A DNA stretch of 33,519 bases, from the NCBI GenBank assembly GCA_011525385.1, contig WTGF01000032.1, positions 1 to 33,519 of the forward strand. The letters are read 5' to 3'. Of the stretch, positions 7,255-15,607 are shown piece after piece (the first letter of the stretch is position 1; every line of letters begins with the position of its first letter). Source of the stretch: Chloroflexota bacterium. Its GTDB lineage: Bacteria > Chloroflexota > Anaerolineae > Aggregatilineales > Phototrophicaceae. Below the pieces are notes generated by a model. The model worked only from the letters and a program-made list of their open reading frames with translations, had not been told where the DNA came from and searched no databases. The position numbers and the translations under genes are program-made.

Positions 7255-9081
7255 ATGACCGATGCAATAAGCGAACGTCCCACGGGCGCCGAAGATGTCA
7301 TTTGGGATTTGTCCGTCTTCTATCAGAGTATGGACGCCCCCGAGGTTGAAGCCGATATCGCGACTGTCAATTCGCTGGCGGAAGCCTTTCAGGAACGCTA
7401 TCGCGGCAATCTCGACAAGATGAGCGCTGATGATTTTGTCGAAGCCTACGAAGCCATGGAAAGCATTTATGACTTGAGCGGACGGCTGGAATCATACGCC
7501 TTTTTGAACTTTTCCACCGATACCGGCGACGCGGCCTATCAGGCATTCGTGGCGAGGATGCAAGACCTGCACGCCGCCCTCAGCCAGACCCTGGTCTTTT
7601 TTGAGTTAGAATGGAACGCGCTGGACGACGATCAGGCCAAAGCGATTCTGGATGATCCCAAACTGGCGAAGTATCGCTACTTTCTGGAAGCTGAACGGCG
7701 CTACAAGCCGTATCGACTGAGCGAGCCGGAAGAGCAGATCATCATTGAAAAGGGGGTGACGGGCAGCAGCGCCTGGGCGCGCTTTTTCACCCAACTGACC
7801 AGCGGATTCAGCTTCGACTGGATGGGCGACGACGAGGTCAATATGTCCTTCATCCTGAACAAACTTTACGACTCGGACCGCGACGTGCGCGAGATGGCCT
7901 GGCGCAAAGTGACCGACAAACTCGACGAGCGCTCGATGGAGTTGACCTTCATCTTCAATACGCTGGCGCTGGACAAGGCGAACAGTGACAAGCGTCGCGG
8001 CTATTCGAGTTGGGTTTCGTCACGAAACTTGAGCAACAAAGCGGAGGACTCGGTCGTCGAGGCGCTGATCCAAAGCGTGACAGGCAACTACGCGCTGGTG
8101 GCGAGGCACTACGAACTCAAGCGGGCTTTGCTCGGCTATGAGGAACTCTATGATTACGACCGCTACGCGCCGCTCAATCTGAAGGAAAGCGAAGCCTTCT
8201 ACCAGTGGGCCGAGGCGAAAGCGATCGTTTTAGGTGCTTTTGAGAAATTCAGCTTTCAGATGAAAGCGATTGCTCAGGAGTTCTTCGACGAGGCTCGCAT
8301 CCACGCGCCGGTCAGCGCGGGCAAACGAGGCGGCGCCTTTGCCGCCCCGACAGTCGCCAGCGCCGATCCCTATGTGTTTCTCAACTATCTGGGCAGCACG
8401 CGCGATGTCACGACTTTGGCGCACGAATTGGGTCACGGCATCCACATGGCGCTGTCGGGGAGGAAACACGGTCTCTTCGCCTTGTATACGCCGCTGACCA
8501 CAGCCGAGATGGCCTCCACATTCGCCGAGATGCTGGTCTTCCAGGATCTGATGGCGGCGGAAAAGGATAGAGAAGTGCGGCTCTCGATGCTGGTGGGCAA
8601 GATTGAAGATACCTTCGCCACGGTGTTCCGTCAGATATCAATGAATCGATTCGAGGACAAGATGCACAGGGCCCGTCGCTCTGAAGGCGAGTTGACCAGC
8701 GAGCGGCTGAGTGAATTGTGGCTGGAAACGCAGCGCGATATGTTCGGCGATAGCGTCACCATCACCGAGGAATACGGGCTGTGGTGGAGCTATGTGCCGC
8801 ACTTCTTGCATACGCCGGGCTACGTTTATGCCTATTCCTTCGGCGAATTGCTGGTATTGGCGCTGTATCGGATGTACCAGGACGAGGGTGAATCCTTCGT
8901 GCCAAAATACCTTGATTTGCTGGCCGCGGGCGATTCCGATTACCCGGACAGACTGCTGGCCAAAATCGGCGTTGATATCAATGATCCCGGCTTTTGGCAA
9001 AAAGGCATTGATGTGATCGAAGGCTGGATTGATCGAGCCGGAGCGCTGGCGCGGGAATTGTATCCCGACAAATTCGCTTGA
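7255..9081 (+). CDS. pepF: Oligoendopeptidase F family M3 metallopeptidase
   Basis: This cytosolic zinc peptidase of 608 residues, the usual length for PepF, cleaves short peptides and so recycles them to amino acids. HELGH at residues 390-394 supplies the two zinc histidines and the catalytic Glu; the downstream TTAEMASTFAEM contributes the third ligand, probably Glu418. The N-terminal helical domain (about 1-200) and the late YSFGELLVLALYRMY motif also fit the family. The ATG at 7255 has only a weak purine-rich ribosome site (AAGAGATTGAG). It begins a plus-strand run with the DUF3052 gene and the nucleotidyltransferase; the first gap is 42 bases. No signal peptide is present. Confidence 0.95.
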   Translation: MTDAISERPTGAEDVIWDLSVFYQSMDAPEVEADIATVNSLAEAFQERYRGNLDKMSADDFVEAYEAMESIYDLSGRLESYAFLNFSTDTGDAAYQAFVARMQDLHAALSQTLVFFELEWNALDDDQAKAILDDPKLAKYRYFLEAERRYKPYRLSEPEEQIIIEKGVTGSSAWARFFTQLTSGFSFDWMGDDEVNMSFILNKLYDSDRDVREMAWRKVTDKLDERSMELTFIFNTLALDKANSDKRRGYSSWVSSRNLSNKAEDSVVEALIQSVTGNYALVARHYELKRALLGYEELYDYDRYAPLNLKESEAFYQWAEAKAIVLGAFEKFSFQMKAIAQEFFDEARIHAPVSAGKRGGAFAAPTVASADPYVFLNYLGSTRDVTTLAHELGHGIHMALSGRKHGLFALYTPLTTAEMASTFAEMLVFQDLMAAEKDREVRLSMLVGKIEDTFATVFRQISMNRFEDKMHRARRSEGELTSERLSELWLETQRDMFGDSVTITEEYGLWWSYVPHFLHTPGYVYAYSFGELLVLALYRMYQDEGESFVPKYLDLLAAGDSDYPDRLLAKIGVDINDPGFWQKGIDVIEGWIDRAGALARELYPDKFA

Positions 9082-9123
9082 GGGACTGACGGTGGCATTC
9101 TTGAACCGGTGGAAGGTCGAGAG

Positions 9124-9534
9124 ATGACGGTGGGTTATTCCGGCGCGCCGCTGCAAAAGAAGCTGGGTATCAAAGGCGGCTATCGGATGGCGCTGCTGGG
9201 GGCGCCCGCGCATTACCGCGATATGCTGGGCGATTTGCCCCCCGGCATTGCCATCGACGAGGCGCTTTGCGGCACGGGCTATGATTTCCTGCATGCGTTT
9301 TATGTCGAACGCGCCGACTATGAAGCGGCCTTTCCCGCGCTGAAGGCGGCGATACACAGAGACGGCATGATCTGGATTTCCTGGTACAAGAAAGCCGCCA
9401 GGATGCCCACCGATATCACGGAAGACGTCGTTCGCGAGATTGCCTTGGCGGGCGGACTGGTCGATATCAAAGTCGCCGCGATCGATGCGCAGTGGTCGGG
9501 ACTGAAACTGGTGTATCGGCGACGGGATCGCTGA
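9124..9534 (+). CDS. DUF3052 family protein
   Basis: A 136-residue soluble protein starting MTVGYSGAPLQKKLGIKGG, the hallmark of the DUF3052 family; its function is unknown. The middle keeps FLHAFYVERADYEAAFPAL and the end DGMIWISWYKKAARMPTDIT, typical of full-length members. ATG 9124 is chosen over GTG 9109 because GGAAGG at 9111-9116 sits seven bases before the ATG and would lie inside the longer version. It is probably co-transcribed with pepF upstream and the nucleotidyltransferase 19 bases downstream. Confidence 0.88.
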   Translation: MTVGYSGAPLQKKLGIKGGYRMALLGAPAHYRDMLGDLPPGIAIDEALCGTGYDFLHAFYVERADYEAAFPALKAAIHRDGMIWISWYKKAARMPTDITEDVVREIALAGGLVDIKVAAIDAQWSGLKLVYRRRDR

Positions 9535-9553
9535 GGGTGCATTGAGGGCATAG

Positions 9554-10027
9554 ATGGGAGAGTCGCTCACGCTGGATGAGGCGCGGACGCTGCGCGACCA
9601 ATTGAAACGCGACGGACAGACGCTGGTCTTCACCAACGGGCATTTCGACTTGCTGCATATCGGCCATCTCGATTACCTGGAAAAGGCGCGGGCCCTGGGC
9701 GACGCGCTCTTCGTCGCGGTTAATGGCGACGCTTCCTCGTCGCGCTTGAAGGGGAGGGGACGGCCGATTGTGCCGGCGGGGGAGCGCGCCCGCTTGCTGG
9801 CGGCGTTGCATCCGGTCGACGCCGTGATCATTTTCGAAGAAGACCAGGCGGACGGATTGCTACGGGCATTGCAACCGGAGATCTATGTCAAAGGCGGCGA
9901 CTATGCGCATAAGGACTTGCCGGAGCGGCCCACAGTGGAAGCCTATGGCGGACGCGTTAAGTTGATCGACTTCCTGGGGGACCATAGCACGACAAAGCTG
10001 ATCAACAGGATTCGCAAATTGCCCTAA
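9554..10027 (+). CDS. rfaE2: D-glycero-beta-D-manno-heptose 1-phosphate adenylyltransferase (RfaE2-like)
   Basis: A 157-residue nucleotidyltransferase-fold enzyme equal to the C-terminal half of E. coli HldE. It would join ATP to heptose 1-phosphate, giving ADP-heptose for envelope glycoconjugates. The N-terminal part has LVFTNGHFDLLHIGHLDYL with the HIGH nucleotide-binding motif, then VAVNGDASSSRLKG, EIYVKGGDY and STTKLINRI near the C-terminus, all family hallmarks. No sugar-kinase domain (RfaE1) is fused or adjacent. The GT9 enzyme at 2954-4063 is a plausible user of its product. Related glycerol-3-phosphate cytidylyltransferases share the fold, but the KGGDY and C-terminal motifs favour RfaE2. 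It is followed after 15 bases by an unknown gene. Confidence 0.9.
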   Translation: MGESLTLDEARTLRDQLKRDGQTLVFTNGHFDLLHIGHLDYLEKARALGDALFVAVNGDASSSRLKGRGRPIVPAGERARLLAALHPVDAVIIFEEDQADGLLRALQPEIYVKGGDYAHKDLPERPTVEAYGGRVKLIDFLGDHSTTKLINRIRKLP

Positions 10028-10042
10028 TGGAGAGACAGGATA

Positions 10043-10483
10043 ATGCTGCATTTATGGTCGCTGGCAACTTGGAACCTCGAAATTACTCATGATGCTGGGA
10101 ATCCTGAATGGATCGACACGCCTGTTACCAATTGGAAGTTTGAAAGCTTGGCCGCCAATGAAGCACATTCCTTTGATAGTGACAAATGGACCATTCGACT
10201 GCCACAGCCTCTAAATCTATTGACAGCCTGGTACATGGATGAAGTATGTGAGCATCTTTTTCTGACATGTATCGACCCCCGTGGCATCACCTTGCACAAG
10301 CTGTTGAATGAGATTGAAGTGCAAGAAGATATACCCAAGATACATCTGGCTGGAATCCCGCTATCACATTTGTGGTATACTGTTGATGGCTTCTACACTT
10401 TCACTTTTGCTTGGTTCTATGGTGGTTGGCCGTATCAGCATTTTGGTTCTTTTCGCATGCTACTGATGCAAGAGGAGTCATAA
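10043..10483 (+). CDS. Unknown 146-residue protein
   Basis: I do not recognise the family. It is soluble-looking and unusually rich in Trp and aromatic residues, with a central acidic stretch (LLNEIEVQEDIPKIH) and an aromatic end (FYTFTFAWFYGGWPYQHFGSF). There is no signal peptide, and the last segment is too polar for a confident membrane helix. The ATG comes 15 bases after the nucleotidyltransferase stop. It has purine-rich upstream sequence (GGAGAGACAGGATA) and is followed after one base by the next small gene, so the pair looks like the tail of the pepF operon. Its base composition is more AT-rich than that of its neighbours, hinting at recent acquisition. Confidence 0.65.
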   Translation: MLHLWSLATWNLEITHDAGNPEWIDTPVTNWKFESLAANEAHSFDSDKWTIRLPQPLNLLTAWYMDEVCEHLFLTCIDPRGITLHKLLNEIEVQEDIPKIHLAGIPLSHLWYTVDGFYTFTFAWFYGGWPYQHFGSFRMLLMQEES

Positions 10484-10484
10484 C

Positions 10485-10667
10485 ATGAATAAAAGTGCGC
10501 GAATTATTGAAGTGAAAGGCCGCACAGAGCCAGTAAAGATATCCTGGCATAAGGACCCAACGCGCCATTTGCTCAATGAAACGGCCGTCAACGAAACGAC
10601 CAGAAATGATGGTCCAGTTCAATCCAAAACGCCGCCTAGCGACGACGAGCCCGCCGCCTCGGAGTAA
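10485..10667 (+). CDS. Small unknown 60-residue protein
   Basis: This short, charged, probably disordered protein starts MNKSARIIEVKGRTEPVK and ends with an acidic, Pro-rich tail (SKTPPSDDEPAASE). No family is recognised. The case for a real gene rests on GAGGAG at 10472-10477, seven bases before the ATG, and the one-base gap to the gene upstream. It could be a partner or antidote-type small protein of the 146-residue product, but nothing in the sequence shows this. Confidence 0.5.
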   Translation: MNKSARIIEVKGRTEPVKISWHKDPTRHLLNETAVNETTRNDGPVQSKTPPSDDEPAASE

Positions 10668-10690
10668 TGCTCCCAATCGTGTTCACCGCG

Positions 10691-10722
10691 CAAAATCAAA
10701 ACCGCCGTCAGAATGCGGCGGT
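10691..10722 (-). terminator. Intrinsic terminator downstream of rpsD
   Basis: Read on the minus strand, the stem ACCGCCG/CGGCGGT (10701-10707 with 10716-10722, 8-base loop) is followed by TTTTGATTTT. It lies about 80 bases beyond the rpsD stop, a good fit to a Rho-independent terminator. Confidence 0.75.
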
Positions 10723-10801
10723 AACTGTCACGACAAATTGCTGCAATTTGACGGACATTCTTTTATGAGGATAAGTTCCGCTCCTGGTAAGTGCTGCCCA
10801 A

Positions 10802-11428
10802 CTACGTCAGGCGGTTGTAGAACTCCACGACTTGCTGGATATCGACCGGCGTCTGCACTTCGCCTTCTTCCGGCACACGGTCCAGCGTGACGCGATAGTT
10901 GTCCTTGTCCACGACCAAATAGGGCGGGAAGTAGGCCGCTTGCTGCACCCATTCCTGAATGTGCACGTTCTTCTTCATCTTGTCGCTGACTTCCACGACG
11001 TCCCCGGGCTTGACCTGATACGAAGGCAGGTTAACGCGCTGGCCATTGACCATGATATGACCGTGGCCGACAATTTGCCGCGCTGCCCATATGGTTGCGC
11101 CCAGGCCGGACTTGTAGACCACGTTGTCCAGGCGCCGTTCCAGCAGGCTCAAGAGGTTGACGCCGGTCGGCCCCGACATCAACGCGGCTTTTTTATAATA
11201 GTTGCGCATCTGGCGTTCGCGCACGTTGTAGATGAATGCCAGCTTCTGCTTTTCGTCCAACTGGAGGGCGTAGTTGCTGCGCCGTCCGGAGCGGAAAGAT
11301 TTCTCGCGTCCGTGCTCGCCGGGCGGGTAAGCGCGTTCTTCCAGGATTTTGGAATACTTGGGGCGGGGCACCAGCAGTTCGCCGAAGCGGCGCTGTGGTT
11401 TCGCTTTTGGTCCGTGATATGAAGCCAT
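10802..11428 (-). CDS. rpsD: 30S ribosomal protein S4
   Basis: S4 binds 16S rRNA early in small-subunit assembly and in some bacteria also represses its own mRNA. The 208-residue protein has the standard length. The N-terminus MASYHGPKAKPQRRFGELL leads to YPPGEHGREKSFRSGRRSNYALQLDEKQK, and the S4 RNA-binding domain begins at RRLDNVVYKSG (about 97) with GHGHIMVNGQRVNLPSY. The N-terminal zinc-binding cysteines are absent, so this is the C-minus form. The gene stands alone, not with rpsM-rpsK-rpoA, and ends in its own terminator. An additional S4 paralogue elsewhere in the genome is therefore possible. Confidence 0.96.
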   Translation of the reverse strand: MASYHGPKAKPQRRFGELLVPRPKYSKILEERAYPPGEHGREKSFRSGRRSNYALQLDEKQKLAFIYNVRERQMRNYYKKAALMSGPTGVNLLSLLERRLDNVVYKSGLGATIWAARQIVGHGHIMVNGQRVNLPSYQVKPGDVVEVSDKMKKNVHIQEWVQQAAYFPPYLVVDKDNYRVTLDRVPEEGEVQTPVDIQQVVEFYNRLT

Positions 11429-11809
11429 GCTTGCCAGTTTCCTCGTTTCACAGCGGGTGTATTAGACCCAACTCAATGCGGCGCTAAAGGGCCGATCTTG
11501 CAGAAATCGGCTATCTATCGTAACGGATTCTCGCCGAGACGCTAGGGTGAGTTTAGCGAAGTAATTCCAAGTAAGTAATGAGAATTGTGAAAACGCCGCT
11601 TTTCTACCCCATCCCCGGCCCTTCCCCGTATCAACGGAGAAGGGTGACTCGTCATCGCAGTTGATCTTTTGCATGACTAACTTGGTTTTACTGAGTTGAG
11701 GCGGCGATGTCTAATCTGCCGAAGGCGGGACGTCGACCGGCTCATTGTGTCACGTGCTGTATTGATCTGTCTTGGACGCATCACCGCTATGATAATTGTT
11801 CTCATTTGC
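11429..11809. other. Intergenic region with hairpin repeat
   Basis: This 381-base region between rpsD and the GT39-like gene should contain the rpsD promoter and leader, but I see no convincing -35/-10 pair. It holds the hairpin repeat at 11604-11644. The remaining 11660-11809 has no coding frame with a ribosome site. Confidence 0.55.
11604..11644. repeat. Hairpin repeat with C-rich flank
   Basis: The stem CCCTTC-c-CCGT pairs with ACGG-a-GAAGGG (11619-11644), with one internal mismatch and a 4-base ATCA loop. It is preceded by ctaccccatccccgg, which recurs at 5088-5102 and, inverted, near 44-60. The following GGTGACTCGTCATCG also recurs after the hairpin ending near 5402. Confidence 0.75.
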
Positions 11810-13732
11810 CTAATGCAGGACGATCTCCGTGAGTGGCAGCATGTCGGCAATTTCATTAGCGTTGTCGAGCCAAGCCTGCTTTTCGCCAGTTTCCGAATGG
11901 TAGAGGATGGTCATCAGGCGGTATGCGCCAGGCGGGACATTGGCAATGTTAAGCGAGAACTGGCGCAGTTCATTCTCGTGGACGAGTGGAAGATTGAGCT
12001 GGGCGACATTGTTCCCGTCAGTTGAAATGAGTTGATACGACAAAGCGTAGTCATCGAGCGGTTGACCCGTTCTACCTGTCCAGCGGTCATTGATTAGCAC
12101 TGCCGATTGATTGGCGTTCAGCCCCCCGCCGATGAAATCGTAATTGATGAGATTGCTGCGAAAACGCTGCTGAACAATGGGCGCCAAACATCCCAGGCGC
12201 TGCCAATAATACTTGATGATTGTCGTTTGCTCGCTTATGGGCATGACTTGACAGTTTTCGTAATTGAGCTCATCCATATAGCTATCGAAATAAGCAAGTC
12301 GATCGGCAGACAGTTTGTCCGCGTGCGCGACCACCCAGATTGCAGGCGACGTGATAGCGAAGCGATCGGCTGCGCGATTCGAGTCCTTGATAATCCCAAC
12401 CTGGATGCCATGCCTGCCAAAAAAGTACTCGGCCGGCGTATGACCGAGTTGAGCCAACAGTTTGTTGAAGCCCGGACTGGTCAAGAATGATTCATAAAAG
12501 TAATCATCGGTAGAGAACAGAACGCTTGGCGATGGATCGGCTCTTTGGGCAAGTCGAGAGATAACCTGGGTTGGAGGCTGTGAATACGTCAGCGAGCGCA
12601 GATTCAGCCACGACCACCAAGAAACATGCGTTTGCATATGATGACCTGCCAGGATCCACAGAATCACCAGTACCAGCAAATACTTGCGAAAGCGGTACAA
12701 TCCATAAAAGCCTGTTGTGAAGAAGAGCGCGCAGGGCAACCAGTTGGCGAGATGATAGCGCATGGTGAAATCGGCAATGAAGGTCGTGTAATGAGACAGC
12801 AATGCCAGGAAAACGACGAAGATCAGGGGCAGAACAAGCCATGGCCGTATTGGCGCTCGCCCCCTGAATCCGCCCAGCGCCAAGCCGCCAATCACGATCA
12901 ATAGCAATAGCGGCTCGTGGTTAGTAACCGCTTCCTGCCAGGCTTGGATGGCGCGCGCCATGCCGATCCCGTCTGGTTTCTTCACCTCCACAGTTGACAT
13001 TAAGCCTTCTGCAGCGGCCAAGGGATAGGGAATGAATAAAAGCACCGCGACAATTACGGCAAACGATACCAGCGTCCAACGTCGATTCTTTGGAGCGAAG
13101 AGCAGATGGAAGACCCCAAGCACAGCAAGGAATACGCTATTGAAGAAATGAAGGTTGCAAAGGACAAAAACTGCCGCGAATAATGCCAGATAGTCGCCCG
13201 ATCGCACCTGTCTGCATTGATACATGATGCGCAGATAAATCCATAAGATGATCCCCGAAGCCAAGGTAGACATCGGGTACATGCGTATATGCGCATAGTA
13301 GTGGTTGAAAAAGGCGTTGCTTGCGACGATGGCAACCGCGATCAGACCCGCGCCGGGTCCTACAAAATCGTTGCCGAGGCGATAGCTTATCGCGAGTGTG
13401 ATTAAGCCGGCGAAGATCGTCAACAATCGCGCGATCGCCACATCGAAACTGGTGATTCTGCCCCAGATGTTCAAGATCAAGAAATAGCCAGGACTGTGGT
13501 CTGGCGCGTAAGTCAGGATGGTATGAACGGTCTGCGACGGTGAATAGGGATTGAAACCGATTCCGTTTGCAAAAATGAGGGAGTCGAACTCATCGCGACT
13601 CGGCGCTATCCGATCCATCTGATGGAAGGACAATCCCGAGACGATAAGAATTGCAGGTATTACCCAGGCATAATGACCCAAATCCATCGAGATATGGAAG
13701 GCTTTGGACCATTTCATTGTATTATTGTCCAT
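11810..13732 (-). CDS. GT39-like membrane glycosyltransferase
   Basis: This 640-residue protein has about ten hydrophobic segments in the first 400 residues and a soluble extracytoplasmic-type C-terminal part (about 400-640). After the first membrane segment comes PSRDEFDSLIFANG, matching the acidic loop motif of dolichyl/polyprenyl-phosphate sugar-dependent transferases (PMT/ArnT type), which move a sugar from a lipid carrier to protein or glycolipid outside the membrane. Later segments carry HYYAHIRMYPM, similar to the Arg-containing loop of that family. Sequence identity to a specific member cannot be judged. The start ATG has a weak ribosome site (GAGAAAG); ATG six codons later is an alternative. 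It follows the dioxygenase gene by 42 bases. Confidence 0.75.
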   Translation of the reverse strand: MDNNTMKWSKAFHISMDLGHYAWVIPAILIVSGLSFHQMDRIAPSRDEFDSLIFANGIGFNPYSPSQTVHTILTYAPDHSPGYFLILNIWGRITSFDVAIARLLTIFAGLITLAISYRLGNDFVGPGAGLIAVAIVASNAFFNHYYAHIRMYPMSTLASGIILWIYLRIMYQCRQVRSGDYLALFAAVFVLCNLHFFNSVFLAVLGVFHLLFAPKNRRWTLVSFAVIVAVLLFIPYPLAAAEGLMSTVEVKKPDGIGMARAIQAWQEAVTNHEPLLLLIVIGGLALGGFRGRAPIRPWLVLPLIFVVFLALLSHYTTFIADFTMRYHLANWLPCALFFTTGFYGLYRFRKYLLVLVILWILAGHHMQTHVSWWSWLNLRSLTYSQPPTQVISRLAQRADPSPSVLFSTDDYFYESFLTSPGFNKLLAQLGHTPAEYFFGRHGIQVGIIKDSNRAADRFAITSPAIWVVAHADKLSADRLAYFDSYMDELNYENCQVMPISEQTTIIKYYWQRLGCLAPIVQQRFRSNLINYDFIGGGLNANQSAVLINDRWTGRTGQPLDDYALSYQLISTDGNNVAQLNLPLVHENELRQFSLNIANVPPGAYRLMTILYHSETGEKQAWLDNANEIADMLPLTEIVLH

Positions 13733-13774
13733 CGATCTTTCTCGATGGGTCGCGACAGGATGGGGACCTGCGAA

Positions 13775-14620
13775 TCAGGCCGGCATGTTCTCCAGGCGCG
13801 TCAGCCAGTAATGCACATCGAAGCTCTCGTCCCCGGTCAAGAAGCGCCAGAGTTTGATGCGATTGACGATTTCCAGCCGTCCGGAAGCCTCCTCGAACCA
13901 GGGTTCGCGCTGGCTGAGGATATCTTGGACGTTGCCGCGCCCACGCGGGCCGGTAAATATCTCCTGGTGATCGCGGTATGCTTCGTCGAGGTCGTCGGTG
14001 TTCCACAGGCGCAGTTGGCGCACGGCCGGGTTGAGGCGCAGCTTGAACATATAGCGGCGGCGATTGGTCTGGTTCTGGCGACCGCAATGCCAGATGCCGT
14101 GATGCAGCGCCAGGATGGAACCGGCTTTGCAGATCATGGGTATCTGGCCGCGCATATTCTGATAGGCGGCGATATCCGCCTCGTTGACACGGCGGAAGTG
14201 GCTGCCGGGCAGCAGCAGCGTGCCGCCCATTTCCAAAGGCACGTCGTGCGGGAAGTACATGATCTGAATGTCAAAATGGCTACGCAGGTCGATGATGGAA
14301 TCGGCGTGCAAGCCTTGGGCCTTGCCTTCGTTGGGCTCGCGCACGTGGATGGCATCGTGGTCGAAGAGCGGATCTTCGCCCACCAGGCTCTGAATCAAGC
14401 CCTGGATCTGCGGCAGATCCAGCAGCTCGCGGATGGCGCTGCCGTGATAGCATCGCGAAAGCGGGGTACCGGCGGGCGAGCCTTTGATGGCGTCATTGTC
14501 GATATCGCGCATGACTTTGTCGTTGATCTCGTCAGGAACCAGTTCGTCGAAGCGCAGGAAGCCGCGCGCCACAAACTCCGCCATTTGCTTTGACGTGAGC
14601 AGATATTGCTTGTCGGTCAT
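13775..14620 (-). CDS. Phytanoyl-CoA dioxygenase (PhyH) family protein
   Basis: This 281-residue Fe(II)/2-oxoglutarate oxygenase of the PhyH family hydroxylates a small molecule in the cytosol; substrates in bacteria range widely and none can be assigned here. The metal site is visible as LHADS (His and Asp, about residue 124-127) and a later His in ALHHGIWHCGRQN; the Arg of NRRRYMFKLRL is suited to bind 2-oxoglutarate. A GGTLLLPGSH turn lies between them, as usual. The ATG overlaps the stop of the small gene upstream by four bases (ATGA) and has GGAGGA nine bases before it, so the pair is coupled. The GT39-like gene follows. Confidence 0.88.
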   Translation of the reverse strand: MTDKQYLLTSKQMAEFVARGFLRFDELVPDEINDKVMRDIDNDAIKGSPAGTPLSRCYHGSAIRELLDLPQIQGLIQSLVGEDPLFDHDAIHVREPNEGKAQGLHADSIIDLRSHFDIQIMYFPHDVPLEMGGTLLLPGSHFRRVNEADIAAYQNMRGQIPMICKAGSILALHHGIWHCGRQNQTNRRRYMFKLRLNPAVRQLRLWNTDDLDEAYRDHQEIFTGPRGRGNVQDILSQREPWFEEASGRLEIVNRIKLWRFLTGDESFDVHYWLTRLENMPA

Positions 14621-14901
14621 GCGTCTAATTCCTCCAGTTTTTCAAATACGAATCCATATTTCATGAACGAGGTGGTGTATTCCTCGCCCGGGTAGGGTGG
14701 AATGAGCACCGGGTGCTGGATCAGCCGCCAGCCATCCAGCAGGGCATCCAAGCCGGTTTCATAGGGCGCTTCGTTGTTGTCGCCGGTAGTGAAGCGGTTT
14801 TTGCCGGTGCCGTCATAGATCGACCAGCCCAGCACACGGCTGTCTAAAGCAGAGGTAGACAGATACAGGGTTAGCACCTGTTGCCGCATCGAATTGTTCA
14901 T
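14617..14901 (-). CDS. Small conserved protein encoded with the PhyH gene
   Basis: This 94-residue protein has no signal peptide or membrane segment. Its second half (TGLDALLDGWRLIQHP, IPPYPGEEYTTSFMKYGFVFEKLEEL) reads like a conserved small domain, but I cannot name it. The N-terminus forms a strand-rich stretch around LYLSTSALDSRVLGWSIYDG. The start ATG at 14899-14901 follows GAGG by about six bases. A four-base ATGA overlap with the PhyH gene argues strongly that it is real and works with the oxygenase, perhaps as a partner. Confidence 0.75.
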   Translation of the reverse strand: MNNSMRQQVLTLYLSTSALDSRVLGWSIYDGTGKNRFTTGDNNEAPYETGLDALLDGWRLIQHPVLIPPYPGEEYTTSFMKYGFVFEKLEELDA

Positions 14902-15052
14902 GTATGCCTCTTTAAGCGCGCGTATAAATCGCCGTGTATCTTACCCTATCCCTGATTTACAGGCAAACGTACGCGCGAAGTGTTTTAACCGATTGGAATG
15001 CGCGTCGTATCAACGATGGCCTGCGCGAACGCATGTCCGGGGAGCGTCTCCT

Positions 15053-15451
15053 TTAGTCGTCGTCGATTTCCACGTCAATGACGACTTTGGTATCGGGCAG
15101 GTCGGACCGTTCACGGAAATAGCGGATCACTTCGTCGCCGATCACTTTGGCTTTGGCAGCCATCGCCGCGCTCTTCACCGCCCAGCCGACTATGGGGATG
15201 ATGCCGACAACTTCGCTGATGACGCCGCCGGCGATGGCGCTGGCGACCGCGCCACCCAGCACGGATAACAGGTTGTTCATGTCGAAAGCGCTGATCCCGT
15301 AGGCGCTGGCGACCTGGTGAATCATGGCGGTATCCGCAGCAGTGAGGAAAAACGCGCTGCCGGGTATCCACCCGGTTAGCGCTGCGCCCGTTGTCCAATT
15401 GGCGACCAGCTTGCGCGCTTCGCGGTCGGCGTCTTGCAAACTTTTCGACAT
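15053..15451 (-). CDS. Small DUF697-like glycine-rich membrane protein
   Basis: This 132-residue protein has two hydrophobic hairpin-like regions, GWIPGSAFFLTAADTAMI (about 27-44) and LSVLGGAVASAIAGGVISEVVGIIPIVGWAVKSAAM (about 62-97). They are followed by an amphipathic stretch and an acidic tail (VVIDVEIDDD). The Gly/Ala-rich helices separated by IPG and IPIVGW turns resemble DUF697/YcjF-type domains, some of which associate with GTPases. No GTPase gene is adjacent. The ATG has AAGGAG seven bases upstream, a strong ribosome site. It lies alone between a divergent histidine kinase gene and the minus-strand PhyH group. Confidence 0.7.
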   Translation of the reverse strand: MSKSLQDADREARKLVANWTTGAALTGWIPGSAFFLTAADTAMIHQVASAYGISAFDMNNLLSVLGGAVASAIAGGVISEVVGIIPIVGWAVKSAAMAAKAKVIGDEVIRYFRERSDLPDTKVVIDVEIDDD

Positions 15452-15607
15452 GCAAACTCTCCTTGGCTCGTGATATGGTCATTATACACTTTTACGCGTA
15501 CCGGACGGACTCGTTGCGGCGCGGGCCAATCGCAGGGCTATCGCCTTAATCTTGACCTTCGTGTATCCTAAGAGGTTGGAATGGCGGTTATAGAAAGGTG
15601 AAGGACG

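Noticed and set aside
8638..9636. Long minus-strand open frame across pepF, DUF3052 and rfaE2
   Set aside because: It lies opposite three genes with clear family motifs, has no ribosome site and its product looks like antisense translation of GC-rich coding DNA.
13622..14593. 323-codon plus-strand open frame opposite the PhyH gene
   Set aside because: The opposite strand encodes an intact oxygenase with its metal ligands and a coupled upstream gene; this is its shadow.
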